Part shown: positions 32,363 to 43,270 of the stretch, one piece after another
Layout: each line of letters starts with the position of its first letter
How positions within the stretch are numbered: position 1 is the stretch's first letter
Assembly (NCBI RefSeq): GCF_006538165.1
Contig: NZ_BDLU01000050.1
Location: 1 to 64,000, forward strand
DNA: 64,000 nt
From: Komagataeibacter diospyri
GTDB lineage: Bacteria; Pseudomonadota; Alphaproteobacteria; Acetobacterales; Acetobacteraceae
Direction: 5' to 3'
Notes under the pieces: generated by a model
Told to the model about the DNA's origin: nothing
The model's input: the letters and a program-made list of their open reading frames with translations, nothing else
Database searches by the model: none
Program-made: the position numbers and the translations under genes

Positions 32363-33286
32363 ATGATCGACATTATCGTTCTCGGCGCGGCGGCGGGTGG
32401 CGGATTTCCACAATGGAATTCCAACGCTCCCGGTTGCAGGCGGGCCAGGGCCGGCGATCCGGCAGCCCTGCCCCGCACACAGGCTTCCATCGCCATAAGT
32501 GGGGATGGAAAGAACTGGTTCGTGGTCAATGCCTCACCCGACCTGCGGACCCAGATAAACCAGACCCCTGCCCTGCATCCCAGCGAGGGCCTGCGGTCCA
32601 CGCCCATCGCCGGTGTCATCCTGACGGGTGGTGAGGTGGATACCATCACCGGGCTGCTTACCCTGCGTGAACGCCAGCCCTTTACCCTGCTGGCGACCCC
32701 CGAAGTGCTGTCCATGCTGGACGCCAATCCCATTTTTGAAGCCCTGAACCGCGCGGTCGTGACCCGCACGCCCATGGGACTCGACCAGCCACTGGCGCTG
32801 AAGCTGATCGAAGGCACGCCCGCCGGGCTGACCATCGTGCCGTTCGTGGTGCCGGGAAAAGTGCCGCTTTATGCCGAGTCCGGGCCCGATCCGGCAGCGA
32901 TCTGTGAAAATGGTGAAACGGTGGGCCTGGAAATATCCGACGGGAAGCATCGGGTCTGTTTCGTGCCCGGCTGCGCGCGCATGACCGATAACCTGCGCGT
33001 GCGCCTGCGTGGGGCGGATGCCGTGTTTTTTGATGGCACGTTGTGGGTAGATGACGAAATGGTCCGCGCCGGACTGGGTGACAAGACCGGCCGTCGCATG
33101 GGTCACATGTCCATCGACGGCATGGACGGCACCATCGCCGCCCTGCAGGATCTGGGCATCAAACGCAAGATTTTCATACATATCAACAATTCCAACCCTG
33201 TCCTTCTGGCGGATTCGCCCGAACGCGCCGCAGTCGAGGCCGCAGGGTGGGAAGTCTCCCATGACGGGATGAGGATTACGGCATGA
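32363..33286 (+). CDS. pqqB: PQQ biosynthesis protein PqqB
   Basis: 307 aa, metallo-beta-lactamase fold. IIVLGAAAGGGFPQWNSNAP is the PqqB signature, followed by QASIAISGDGKNWFVVNASP, VILTGGEVDTITGLLTLRER and HMSIDGMDGTI. It is proposed to hydroxylate or process the cross-linked Glu-Tyr intermediate. It starts 15 bp after the hairpin and its stop overlaps pqqC in ATGA. Confidence 0.97.
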   Translation: MIDIIVLGAAAGGGFPQWNSNAPGCRRARAGDPAALPRTQASIAISGDGKNWFVVNASPDLRTQINQTPALHPSEGLRSTPIAGVILTGGEVDTITGLLTLRERQPFTLLATPEVLSMLDANPIFEALNRAVVTRTPMGLDQPLALKLIEGTPAGLTIVPFVVPGKVPLYAESGPDPAAICENGETVGLEISDGKHRVCFVPGCARMTDNLRVRLRGADAVFFDGTLWVDDEMVRAGLGDKTGRRMGHMSIDGMDGTIAALQDLGIKRKIFIHINNSNPVLLADSPERAAVEAAGWEVSHDGMRITA

Positions 33287-34020
33287 GCGCACCCCTGCTT
33301 TCCCCCGATGAACTTGAAGCCGCGCTCCGCGCCATCGGGGCGGAACGCTACCATAACCTGCATCCCTTCCATCGTGCGTTGCATGACGGGCGGCTGAACC
33401 GTGCGCAGGTGCAGGCATGGGCGCTGAACCGCTATTATTACCAGGCCAGCATCCCGGCCAAGGACGCCACCCTGCTTGCCCGCCTGCCCACGGCGGAACT
33501 GCGACGTGAATGGCGCAGGCGGCTGGTGGACCATGATGGCGACGCACCGGGCACCGGTGGCGTTGCGCGGTGGCTGAAGCTGACCGACGGGCTGGGGCTG
33601 GATCGTGCCTATGTTGAATCGCTGGAAGGGCTGCTGCCCGCCACGCGCTTTGCCGTCGATGCCTATGTCGCTTTCGTGCGCGATCGCTCTGTTCTTGAAG
33701 CCATTGCCTCGTCGCTGACCGAACTGTTCTCGCCCACCATCATAAGCGAGCGCGTGGCCGGCATGCTGCGGCATTACGACTTCATCACGCCTGAAACGCT
33801 GGCCTATTTCCAGCCACGCCTGACGCAGGCCCCGCGGGATTCAGATTTCGCGCTGGGTTACGTGAAGGAACATGCCCGCACGCCCGAACAGCAGCAGGCG
33901 GTGCTGGGCGCGCTAAACTTCAAGTGCGGTGTATTGTGGGCCATGCTGGATGAACTGGAATACGCCTATGTCAATCCCGGTCGTATTCCCCCCGGCGCCT
34001 TCCACCCGGATGCGGCATGA
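33283..34020 (+). CDS. pqqC: Pyrroloquinoline-quinone synthase PqqC
   Basis: 245 aa, all-helical. It carries out the final eight-electron oxidation and ring closure of PQQ without metal or cofactor. The conserved segments RYHNLHPFHRALHDGRLNRAQ, WALNRYYYQASIPAKDATLL, RWLKLTDGLGLDRAYVESLE and FSPTIISERVAGMLRHYDFI are the family signatures, including the His and Arg/Tyr active-site residues. The start overlaps pqqB by 4 bp and the end overlaps pqqD by 4 bp, typical of a tightly coupled operon. Confidence 0.97.
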   Translation: MSAPLLSPDELEAALRAIGAERYHNLHPFHRALHDGRLNRAQVQAWALNRYYYQASIPAKDATLLARLPTAELRREWRRRLVDHDGDAPGTGGVARWLKLTDGLGLDRAYVESLEGLLPATRFAVDAYVAFVRDRSVLEAIASSLTELFSPTIISERVAGMLRHYDFITPETLAYFQPRLTQAPRDSDFALGYVKEHARTPEQQQAVLGALNFKCGVLWAMLDELEYAYVNPGRIPPGAFHPDAA

Positions 34021-34298
34021 TCACAGGGCTTACAGGCGACAGCGTTATCCGCTTTGCGCGCGGGGTCCGGCTGCAGCATGACCGCGTGCGCGAACGGTGG
34101 ATCATACAGGCGCCGGAACGGGCCTTCATCCCTGATCCCGTCGCGGCGGAAGTGCTGAAACTGGTTGATGGCACGCGTACACTGGGCCAGATCGTGGCAG
34201 AACTGGCCACCCGGTTTGCAGCCCCGGTTGATGTGATCGGGCGTGATGTCCATGTCATGGTCAGTGACCTTATTACCCGGCAGGTGCTGGTGGCATGA
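34017..34298 (+). CDS. pqqD: PQQ biosynthesis peptide chaperone PqqD
   Basis: 93 aa, a PqqD/RRE-type peptide-binding winged helix. RLQHDRVRERWIIQAPERAF leads into LKLVDGTRTLGQIVAELATR, the usual motif. PqqD binds PqqA and presents it to PqqE. It overlaps pqqC and pqqE by 4 bp each. Length is standard. Confidence 0.95.
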   Translation: MITGLTGDSVIRFARGVRLQHDRVRERWIIQAPERAFIPDPVAAEVLKLVDGTRTLGQIVAELATRFAAPVDVIGRDVHVMVSDLITRQVLVA

Positions 34299-35401
34299 CA
34301 GAAACCATCCTTTCCCCCATGAGCCTTCTGGCAGAACTGACGCATCGTTGCCCGTTGCAGTGTCCGTACTGCTCCAACCCGTTGGCGCTGGAACCCCGTC
34401 GTAACGAACTGTCCACGCAGGAATGGATCAGCGTGCTGGATCAGGCTGCCGAAATGGGGGTGCTGCAGGTTCATTTCTCCGGTGGGGAACCGATGAGCCG
34501 GCCGGACCTGCCCGACCTGATCCGCCATGCGGTGGGGCTGGGGCTGTACACCAACCTCATTACCTCTGGCGTATTGCTGAACGAAAAGACCTTTCCCATG
34601 CTGGTGGAAGCCGGGCTGGATCATGTCCAGCTGTCTTTTCAGGATATTGACACCGCCAATGCCGAACATGTGGGCGGCATGAAGGGCGCGCAGGCGCGCA
34701 AGCTGGAGGCGGCCCGACTGGTGGCGGCAGATGGCATGCCGCTGACGCTGAACTTCGTCATCTATCGCGAAAATGCCGCCCGCGTGCCGCAGATGCTGGA
34801 TGCGGCGGTGGAAATGGGCGCGCGCCGGGTCGAGATCGCGCATACGCAGTATTATGGCTGGGGGCTGGCCAATCGTGAGGCCCTCATGCCCACGGCACAG
34901 CAGCTTGAACAGACCACGCAGGCCGTGGAGGCCGCGCGTGAGAAATATGCAGGCCGCCTGACCATAGATTACGTGACACCGGATTATTACGCAGACCGGC
35001 CCAAGCCGTGCATGGGGGGATGGGGACGTCGGTTCATCAATATCTCACCGTCCGGGCGGGTGCTGCCGTGCCATGCGGCCGAGACGATCCCCAATGTCGC
35101 CTTTCCCGATGTGCGGCATGACACGCTGGCGCATATCTGGCGTGACTCCCCGTTATTCACCATGTTCCGTGGTACGGACTGGATGCCCCAGCCCTGCCGT
35201 AGCTGTGACCAGCGGGAAAAGGACTGGGGTGGCTGCCGTTGTCAGGCACTGGCGCTGGCGGGCGATGCGCGTGCTACTGATCCGGTATGCAGCCGTGCGC
35301 CCGATCATGAACGGGTTGTCAGGGTTCTGGAAACCCTGCCGGCTGAACCGCCGCCCTTCCGGTATCGCCGGTATGTGCGTGCTACGGATGAGGTCGGCTG
35401 A
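34295..35401 (+). CDS. pqqE: PqqA peptide cyclase PqqE (radical SAM)
   Basis: 368 aa. The radical-SAM motif LTHRCPLQCPYCSNPLAL (C-x3-C-x2-C) binds the [4Fe-4S]-SAM cluster; EMGVLQVHFSGGEPMSRPD is the GGE motif; the SPASM-type C-terminus has GRVLPCHAAETIP, CRSCDQREKDWGGCRCQALA and a later VCSRAPDH to bind auxiliary clusters. It forms the Glu-Tyr C-C bond in PqqA. It is the last pqq gene and its stop overlaps the 3' end of the chvG-like gene on the other strand by 20 bp. Confidence 0.97.
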   Translation: MTETILSPMSLLAELTHRCPLQCPYCSNPLALEPRRNELSTQEWISVLDQAAEMGVLQVHFSGGEPMSRPDLPDLIRHAVGLGLYTNLITSGVLLNEKTFPMLVEAGLDHVQLSFQDIDTANAEHVGGMKGAQARKLEAARLVAADGMPLTLNFVIYRENAARVPQMLDAAVEMGARRVEIAHTQYYGWGLANREALMPTAQQLEQTTQAVEAAREKYAGRLTIDYVTPDYYADRPKPCMGGWGRRFINISPSGRVLPCHAAETIPNVAFPDVRHDTLAHIWRDSPLFTMFRGTDWMPQPCRSCDQREKDWGGCRCQALALAGDARATDPVCSRAPDHERVVRVLETLPAEPPPFRYRRYVRATDEVG

Positions 35402-37160
35402 CTTCAGCCTTCACGTCCACCCGGGGCAGGCAGATCACGAAGCGCGCGCCCTGTACATGCCCATCGGCATCAATGCGGTTTTCAGCACTTATGGTGCCGC
35501 GCAGGGCTTCGATGATCTGTTTGCTGATGGACAGGCCGAGACCTGAATGCTGCCCGAAATTCTCGCTGCTGGGGCGTTCGGAATAAAAACGGTCGAAAAT
35601 GTTGTCCAGCTTGGCCTGTGGAATGCCGGGACCATCATCACTGACCGCGATTTCGACCATGCTGCCCGCCGGCACCGCGCTGAGCAGGATCTTGCCATCG
35701 GGCGGCGAGAAGGAAATTGCATTGCCGATCAGGTTACGCAGCACCTGCACCAGCCTGTCTTCCACCGCAAGCACGGTCAGTCGCCGCTCCGGGCTGTCAC
35801 CACTGCTGGCCACGGCCATGTAGGGCTGGCCCGGCTGGCGGGTCGCCTGGTGTATTTCCGCCAGTACCGACAGCAGCGGCACGATGGCCACCGGTTCGGC
35901 CCGGGCACGCGACAGTTCCGCATCCACGCGGCTGGCATCGGAAATATCGGTAATCAGGCGGTCGAGTCGCCGCACATCGTCATTTATGATTGACAGCAGC
36001 CGCCGCTGGCGTTCGGGGTCATCAATACGCAGCAGGCTTTCAATGGCTGAGCGGATGGAAGACAGCGGGTTCTTGATTTCATGACTGACATCGGCTGCAA
36101 ACCGTTCGATGGCGTCCATGCGCGCCCACAGCGCGCTGGCGCTGTCCTGTAGCGCGCGGGCAACCTCCCCGATTTCATCGCGTCGCGCCACCAGGCGTTC
36201 GGGCACCATGTCCGTACGGTTGGAAGATTCGCGCATGGTATGGGCCGATGCCGCCAGCCGCAGCAGTGGACGCGCGATGGTCAGCGACAGGTACCATGAC
36301 AGCAGGATGGTCAGCGCCAGCGCCATGAGGAACAGCGACAGGATGGATGACCGCACCGCAAACAGCGAACGGTCCACGTCGCGCGCTTCGCGCGTCAGCT
36401 GGATGATGCCCACTGTCGTTCGCCCGTCATGCATTACGGGTTCGGCCACCGTGACCATAAGCTGGTGGTTTGCGTTGCGGCGGATATAGGGCGGGATTTC
36501 CATGACCCGCGTGCCGTCGGGCTGGGTCACGGGCTGGATGGAGGGATCGGAATCCGGCGTGTCCAGCGTCATGATCCGTTCACCCGACAGGGTGGGCAGT
36601 TGTGCCAGAAGCCAGTTGTACAGCCGCTCGCCCATGTTGACCGATGGCGGGTACAGGGGCGAATGCTCTTCCTCCTCTGCCGGGGGCGGGGGCAGGCTGC
36701 CCGCATTGCCATGGTGGCCGGCCTGTTCCACGCGGCTGTCGGCGACGACCTGCCCGTCGGGGGCGAACAGGCGGGCATGCGCGCTGGGGCTTGGTTCCGT
36801 CAGGCGCAGCAGCAGCGGACGGGCAAGGGTGGGTTCAAGTGTGACATCATGGCGGGAAATGACGACCGCACTCTGTCCCAGCGCACCGGCATAGATACGC
36901 GCCTGTTCACGCAGCGCCGAAACCTCGGCTTCCAGCAGGCTGTTCTGGAACTGCGTCAGGTAAAGCAGCGTCAGCGCCAGCAGCCCCAGCGGAAGCGTGT
37001 TGACCAGCAGGATGCGCCGCATGAGCGGCGAGACCAGACGCGTGCGGTATTCCATGAATTCCGCGACTGCGTTCCTGCCTTCCCCACTCCACCGGCGCGG
37101 GATCAGGCGGCGCAGTCGGGGGGGTACTGCAAAAGGGAGAGAAAGAACGGGACGCGGCAT
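35382..37160 (-). CDS. chvG: ChvG-like sensor histidine kinase
   Basis: 592 aa. Two membrane helices (MRRILLVNTLPLGLLALTLL and SILSLFLMALALTILLSWYL) flank a periplasmic domain of about 240 residues, followed by HAMP, HisKA with the phospho-His in FAADVSHEIKNPLSSIR, and HATPase_c with RNLIGNAISFS, DDGPGIPQAK and HSGLGLSISKQIIEA. ChvG/ExoS kinases of alphaproteobacteria sense acidity or envelope stress and control envelope and metabolic genes. It follows its regulator by 9 bp. In many relatives this pair is beside hprK, but here it is 21 kb away. Confidence 0.9.
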   Translation of the reverse strand: MPRPVLSLPFAVPPRLRRLIPRRWSGEGRNAVAEFMEYRTRLVSPLMRRILLVNTLPLGLLALTLLYLTQFQNSLLEAEVSALREQARIYAGALGQSAVVISRHDVTLEPTLARPLLLRLTEPSPSAHARLFAPDGQVVADSRVEQAGHHGNAGSLPPPPAEEEEHSPLYPPSVNMGERLYNWLLAQLPTLSGERIMTLDTPDSDPSIQPVTQPDGTRVMEIPPYIRRNANHQLMVTVAEPVMHDGRTTVGIIQLTREARDVDRSLFAVRSSILSLFLMALALTILLSWYLSLTIARPLLRLAASAHTMRESSNRTDMVPERLVARRDEIGEVARALQDSASALWARMDAIERFAADVSHEIKNPLSSIRSAIESLLRIDDPERQRRLLSIINDDVRRLDRLITDISDASRVDAELSRARAEPVAIVPLLSVLAEIHQATRQPGQPYMAVASSGDSPERRLTVLAVEDRLVQVLRNLIGNAISFSPPDGKILLSAVPAGSMVEIAVSDDGPGIPQAKLDNIFDRFYSERPSSENFGQHSGLGLSISKQIIEALRGTISAENRIDADGHVQGARFVICLPRVDVKAEVSRPHP

Positions 37161-37169
37161 CCGGCTGGG

Positions 37170-37880
37170 TCATTCTTCCTTGTAACGGTAGCCGATCCCG
37201 TACAGGGTCTCGATCTGGTTGAATTCCTCATCAACCTGACGGAATTTCTTGCGCACGCGCTTGATGTGGCTGTCGATCGTGCGGTCATCGACATAGATGT
37301 TCTCGCCATACGCCGCATCAATCAGCTGGTCACGCGACTTGACCAGCCCCGGACGCGCCGCAAGCGCCTTGACCAGCAGGAATTCGGTTACCGTAAGCTG
37401 GATGTCCCGCCCGTGCCACAGGCACTGGTGCCGTGTTTCATCCAGTGACAGCCCGCCCCGCACCATGGTGCCGGTGGGGCTGACACCCGCAGCCTCGCTG
37501 CGGCTGACCTCGTTGCGGCGCAGCAGCGCGCGGATGCGTTCCAGCAGCAGGCGCTGGGAAAAAGGCTTGGTGATGTAGTCATCCGCCCCCAGCCGCAGGC
37601 CCATGAGCTGGTCCACTTCCTCATCCTTGGAAGACAGGAAGATCACGGGGAGCTGTGAACGCGCACGCAGGCGCTGGAGCAGTTCCATCCCGTCCATGCG
37701 CGGCATCTTGATATCCAGCACCGCCAGATCCGCTGGCCGTGACGACAGACCGTGCAGCGCGCTTTCGCCATCGGTGTAGGTGCGGACAATGAATCCCTCC
37801 GCCTCCAGTGTCATCTGCACGGAGGTCAGGATGTTCCTGTCATCGTCAACCAGCACGATCGTCTGTTTCGTTGGCTCCAT
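37170..37880 (-). CDS. chvI: ChvI-like OmpR-family response regulator
   Basis: 236 aa. The receiver has acidic VDDDRNI and the phospho-Asp in [17 protein letters not shown], Lys in [14 protein letters not shown]; the C-terminal OmpR-type winged helix has [25 protein letters not shown] and [18 protein letters not shown], with the end [14 protein letters not shown]. It should bind promoter DNA after phosphorylation by the ChvG-like kinase. It is the first gene of the pair and divergent from grpE. Confidence 0.92.
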   Translation of the reverse strand: MEPTKQTIVLVDDDRNILTSVQMTLEAEGFIVRTYTDGESALHGLSSRPADLAVLDIKMPRMDGMELLQRLRARSQLPVIFLSSKDEEVDQLMGLRLGADDYITKPFSQRLLLERIRALLRRNEVSRSEAAGVSPTGTMVRGGLSLDETRHQCLWHGRDIQLTVTEFLLVKALAARPGLVKSRDQLIDAAYGENIYVDDRTIDSHIKRVRKKFRQVDEEFNQIETLYGIGYRYKEE

Positions 37881-38006
37881 GGGGGCTCTCTTTTCGCTCC
37901 TTTGCCGATGCGGGCATGCCCGCCGGTCCCTTGTCCGGCGCAGGCATGTAGCATAGCGTGATATTCACCCGCATGTCATGAGGGGATGCGGGCATCCTGC
38001 TTCACT

Positions 38007-38025
38007 GGAACGCCGCTGGCGTTCC
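38007..38025. other. Hairpin in the chvI-grpE interval
   Basis: GGAACGCC and GGCGTTCC pair around a 3-nt loop. It has no T tract on either side. It is between the divergent start of the chvI gene and grpE; role unknown. Confidence 0.35.
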
Positions 38026-38087
38026 GGCTGTTCCATTGGATCGGGACAAGTTGCGCAAAAACGGCATGCCTGCCGGGAGCGCAATGC

Positions 38088-38116
38088 CTTGTCCATTGGC
38101 CAGTCGTTACCTACTT
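38088..38116 (+). promoter_or_regulatory. RpoH-type promoter of grpE
   Basis: CTTG at 38088-38091, 18 bp, then CCTACTT at 38110-38116 matches the alphaproteobacterial heat-shock consensus CTTG-N17/18-CYTATNT. The grpE ATG at 38125 begins 9 nt after the -10, so the transcript would be leaderless or nearly so. Confidence 0.6.
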
Positions 38117-38124
38117 GTAAGAGC

Positions 38125-38730
38125 ATGAGCGAGAACACAGACCCCACCCCCTTTGCCGATGCCGCAACCGGCGACGGCACACCCAATCCCGCGACTGGTG
38201 AACATTCCGGCCACACGCCGGAAGCTGAAGCCGGGCAGGCCGCGGTCGATCCGCGCGTGGCCGAACTGGAGGCCGAGGTCGCGGCCCTGCGTGACAAATG
38301 GGTCCGTGCGGAAGCCGAGACCCAGAACGTCCGCAACCGTGCCAAGCGCGAGGTGGAAGACGCCCGGCAGTACGCCGTGCAGAAATTCGCCAAGGATGTG
38401 GTCGAAGCGGCCGACAACCTCAAGCGCGCGGTCGCCAGCCTGCCCCAGCCGACCGAGGGCGAGGACAGCATCCTGACCCGTATGCGTGAAGGGATCGAAA
38501 GCACCGAACGGTCGTTCGTCGGCATTCTGGAACGCAATGGCATCAAGGCGGAAGACGCGAAGGGCAAGCCCTTTGACGCCAACCTTCACCAGGCCATGGC
38601 GGAACAGCACAGCGACGAACACCCCCATGGCACCGTGATGGAGGCATGGACCCCCGCATGGACGCTGCACGGGCGGCTGCTCAAGCCGGCCATGGTTGTC
38701 GTGTCAAAGGGACCGGCGCAGGCAGGGTGA
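38125..38730 (+). CDS. grpE: Nucleotide exchange factor GrpE
   Basis: 201 aa. An acidic N-terminal tail (MSENTDPTPF) precedes a coiled coil (AELEAEVAALRDKWVRAEAE and TQNVRNRAKREVEDARQYAV) and the C-terminal beta domain with FDANLHQAMAEQHSDEHPHG and TVMEAWTPAWTLHGRLLKPA, which contacts DnaK. GrpE releases ADP from DnaK. The ATG at 38125 is chosen; the frame extends to 37978 but without GrpE similarity. It is followed 186 bp later by dnaK with its own RpoH-type promoter, so the two genes can be controlled separately. Confidence 0.93.
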   Translation: MSENTDPTPFADAATGDGTPNPATGEHSGHTPEAEAGQAAVDPRVAELEAEVAALRDKWVRAEAETQNVRNRAKREVEDARQYAVQKFAKDVVEAADNLKRAVASLPQPTEGEDSILTRMREGIESTERSFVGILERNGIKAEDAKGKPFDANLHQAMAEQHSDEHPHGTVMEAWTPAWTLHGRLLKPAMVVVSKGPAQAG

Positions 38731-38757
38731 AATCGTTTCCGCGCATGTCTTCAGGCT

Positions 38758-38786
38758 CTTGAAAGCTGCGCGGGAGCTGCCTACAT
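38758..38786 (+). promoter_or_regulatory. RpoH-type promoter of dnaK
   Basis: CTTG at 38758-38761, 18 bp, then CCTACAT at 38780-38786: a close match to CTTG-N17/18-CYTATNT and identical in spacing to the grpE promoter. It would give a leader of about 120 nt before the dnaK start at 38917. Confidence 0.75.
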
Positions 38787-38916
38787 CGGATAGTAACAGC
38801 GGTGACGGCGTGCGGATGTGAAACAGACAGTCCGCCCCATCACCGGACGATATGAAAGAAAGGGTCCGTCCCGATGCTTCGGGTCAGGGCGGGCCGCTGA
38901 AAAGGAGAGTATCTGA

Positions 38917-40830
<1,914 letters not shown>

Positions 40831-40905
40831 TCGCCGCGAGGCGTCATACAGGCTCCGGAATGGCGGGGCGGACCTGCGGGTCCGCCCAACCTTTCCACCA
40901 GGGTG

Positions 40906-40937
40906 GCGCCCGTGCTTCTGTGAAGACGGGCGCTTTT
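40906..40937 (+). terminator. Terminator-like hairpin between dnaK and dnaJ
   Basis: GCGCCCGT pairs with ACGGGCGC around a 12-nt loop and is followed by TTTT. A second hairpin, GGGCGGACC/GGTCCGCCC, precedes it at about 40866-40887. It should reduce dnaJ transcription from the dnaK promoter. Confidence 0.65.
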
Positions 40938-41021
40938 CATATTCTGTCCAGCAACACTATTCTGGAACGCGATGATCGTGCCGCGAGGATGCCGGGCGGT
41001 CGCGTTTGCTAGAGGACCCAC

Positions 41022-42149
41022 ATGGCCACCAAGATAGATTATTACGCAGTCCTTGAAGTTTCTCGCGATGCCAATGGTGACGAGATCAAGCGGGCGTATC
41101 GCAAGCTGGCCATGAAATACCATCCCGACCGGAACCCGGGGGATGGGGACGCGGAAAACAGGTTCAAGGAAATCAACGAAGCCTACGACGTGCTGAAGGA
41201 TGACCAGAAGCGCGCGGCCTATGACCGGTTCGGCCATGCGGCGTTCGAAGGCGGTGGTCCCGGAGCCGGCGGCTTTGATTTCGGTGGCGGCGGTCTGGGT
41301 GACATTTTCGAACAGATGTTCGGTGACATGATGGGCGGCAGGCGCGGTGGCCGCCGTTCGGGTGCCGACCTGCAGGTGCAGGTTACCATCACCTTTGCCG
41401 AGGCGTTTGCCGGCGTTAAGAAAAAGATCACCGTTCCCACCCGCGTCACCTGCGAAAGCTGTGACGGCACCGGGTCGGCGGACAAGGATGCGAAGCCCGA
41501 AACCTGCCCTTCGTGCCATGGTGCAGGCAAGGTGCGCGCGCAGCAGGGCTTTTTCTTTGTTGAACGTCCCTGCCCCACCTGCCATGGGTCGGGTCGCCTG
41601 ATCCGTAATCCGTGCAAGGAATGCCACGGCACCGGCACGGTGGAAAAGAACCGCACGATCGAGGTCGCAATCCCTGCCGGTGTGGAAGACGGTACCCGCA
41701 TCCGTATTTCCGGCGAAGGGGAATCCGGCGGCAAGGGCGTGCCTGCGGGTGACCTGTATGTCCATGTGTCGGTCGAACAGCACGCGATATTCCAGCGCGA
41801 TGGTGCCAACATCTACTGCCGCGTGCCCGTGCGCATGGCGCAGGCGGCGCTGGGAACCGAGATTGAGGTACCGGTCGTGGACGGGTCACGCACCAAGGTG
41901 AAGATCCCGGCGGGAACCCAGACGGGCGAACACTTCCGCCTGCGTGGCAAGGGGTTCTCGGTCCTGCGGTCTTCTGCACGTGGGGATATGTATATTCAGG
42001 TCGTGGTGGAGACGCCGCGCCACCTGACCAAGCGCCAGCGTGAACTGCTGGAGGAATTCGAAGGTGATGCGGCGGGTCATGCCAAGGGCAGCCCTGAAAG
42101 CACCGGGTTTTTCAGCAAGGTGAAGGATTTTTTTGAAGGCAAGCTGTAA
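41022..42149 (+). CDS. dnaJ: Chaperone protein DnaJ
   Basis: 375 aa. J domain with the HPD loop in [12 protein letters not shown], a Gly/Phe-rich stretch ([14 protein letters not shown]), and four CxxCxGxG zinc repeats ([32 protein letters not shown]), then the C-terminal substrate domains with [20 protein letters not shown] and [20 protein letters not shown]. It stimulates DnaK ATPase and binds substrates. It is 190 bp after dnaK. AGAGG precedes the ATG. Confidence 0.98.
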   Translation: MATKIDYYAVLEVSRDANGDEIKRAYRKLAMKYHPDRNPGDGDAENRFKEINEAYDVLKDDQKRAAYDRFGHAAFEGGGPGAGGFDFGGGGLGDIFEQMFGDMMGGRRGGRRSGADLQVQVTITFAEAFAGVKKKITVPTRVTCESCDGTGSADKDAKPETCPSCHGAGKVRAQQGFFFVERPCPTCHGSGRLIRNPCKECHGTGTVEKNRTIEVAIPAGVEDGTRIRISGEGESGGKGVPAGDLYVHVSVEQHAIFQRDGANIYCRVPVRMAQAALGTEIEVPVVDGSRTKVKIPAGTQTGEHFRLRGKGFSVLRSSARGDMYIQVVVETPRHLTKRQRELLEEFEGDAAGHAKGSPESTGFFSKVKDFFEGKL

Positions 42150-42270
42150 GCCTGCTCCTGTCCCCACCCAGTCATGACAGGGGGGCGGTTGAAAAGACTG
42201 ATTATTCAGGTGTAGGGTCATGACACTATTCATGGTGATCCCCCCCAACTTGCACCATGAGTAGGCTCAG

Positions 42271-42305
42271 GCGGCGCGATCCCCCGGTCGCGCCGCTATT
42301 TCTAT
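42271..42305 (+). terminator. Hairpin between dnaJ and dapB
   Basis: GCGGCGCGA pairs with TCGCGCCGC around an 8-nt loop and is followed by TATTTCTATA. It may end dnaJ transcription or attenuate dapB, whose start codon follows 36 nt after the stem. The rest of the 42150-42331 gap shows no other recognised element. Confidence 0.5.
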
Positions 42306-42331
42306 ATCTGGACACTGGTGGAGAAGACTGC

Positions 42332-43123
42332 ATGGACGCGCAGCCATTGCGTATCGGGATCGCGGGCCTGAACGGGCGCGTAGGTCGCCTTCTGGCGGAA
42401 GAGGTGCCATCGGGTGGCGCCGTGCTGGCCGGGGGTACGACACGCGATGGTCAGAAGGTCGACGGCATTGATTGTCCGGTTTATGCCGATATTGCCGAAC
42501 TCGCGCGCCACTGTGACGTCGTGATCGATTTCACCCATGCCGATACGGTTATCCCGCATGCTGCGGCACTGGCTGGAACCGGGACCGCATGGGTGCTGGG
42601 CACGACCGGCCTGTCGCCGGTCCAGCAGCAGGCAGTTGACGTGGCCGCGAAAAAGATCGCGGTGGTGCAGGCGGCCAATTTCTCCCCTGGCGTAACACTG
42701 GTCACGCGTCTTGCCCGGCAGATGGCTGCCATCCTGCCCGGTAGCGAATATGACGCCGAGATACTGGAAATGCATCATCGCCAGAAAGTCGATGCCCCGT
42801 CCGGCACGGCGCTGGCCATGGGGCGCGCGGTGGCCGAAGGCCGGGGTATCCGGCTGGAAGACCATATTGAAAGCGGCCGCGACGGCCATACCGGCCCGCG
42901 TGCGGATGGTGCGATCGGTTTTGCCGCCCTGCGTGGCGGGCAGATCGTGGGCGAGCATTCGGTCATTTTTACGTCCGGGCATGAACAGATCAGCCTGACC
43001 CACCGCTCCTTTGACCGCCGGGTCTATGCCACCGGCGCGGTCCGGGCGGCACGCTGGTTACGCAGTCGTCAGAATGGTCTTTATGACATGGAAGATGTAC
43101 TGGGGCTGGAACGCCCTGCGTAA
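42332..43123 (+). CDS. dapB: 4-hydroxy-tetrahydrodipicolinate reductase
   Basis: 263 aa. The nucleotide site is RIGIAGLNGRVGRLLAEE (G-x2-G-x2-G variant) at the N-terminus; VIDFTHADTVIPHAAALA and VLGTTGLSPVQQQAVDVAAK follow; the catalytic His motif is EILEMHHRQKVDAPSGTALA. It makes tetrahydrodipicolinate for lysine and peptidoglycan. The ATG at 42332 has GGTGGAG 9 nt upstream, so the extension to 42257 is dropped. It lies between dnaJ and metK on the same strand, 147 bp before metK. Confidence 0.95.
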   Translation: MDAQPLRIGIAGLNGRVGRLLAEEVPSGGAVLAGGTTRDGQKVDGIDCPVYADIAELARHCDVVIDFTHADTVIPHAAALAGTGTAWVLGTTGLSPVQQQAVDVAAKKIAVVQAANFSPGVTLVTRLARQMAAILPGSEYDAEILEMHHRQKVDAPSGTALAMGRAVAEGRGIRLEDHIESGRDGHTGPRADGAIGFAALRGGQIVGEHSVIFTSGHEQISLTHRSFDRRVYATGAVRAARWLRSRQNGLYDMEDVLGLERPA

Positions 43124-43270
43124 ATAAGCATGCCGGACTAATGTCATGGGATGGTGGTATTCAGGGAAATGGCTTGACGCCTGATTGGGTTTCCGTCAAA
43201 CGCTTCCGATCGTACGCCGGGTTCCGCAGGCGTTATTTCTCCTACTCCACACGAGGCAGACAGGACCATC

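Noticed and set aside
43124..43270. SAM-II, SAM-V or SAM/SAH riboswitch before metK
   Set aside because: None of the conserved core blocks of these riboswitches could be placed in the 147-bp leader. A covariance search would settle it.
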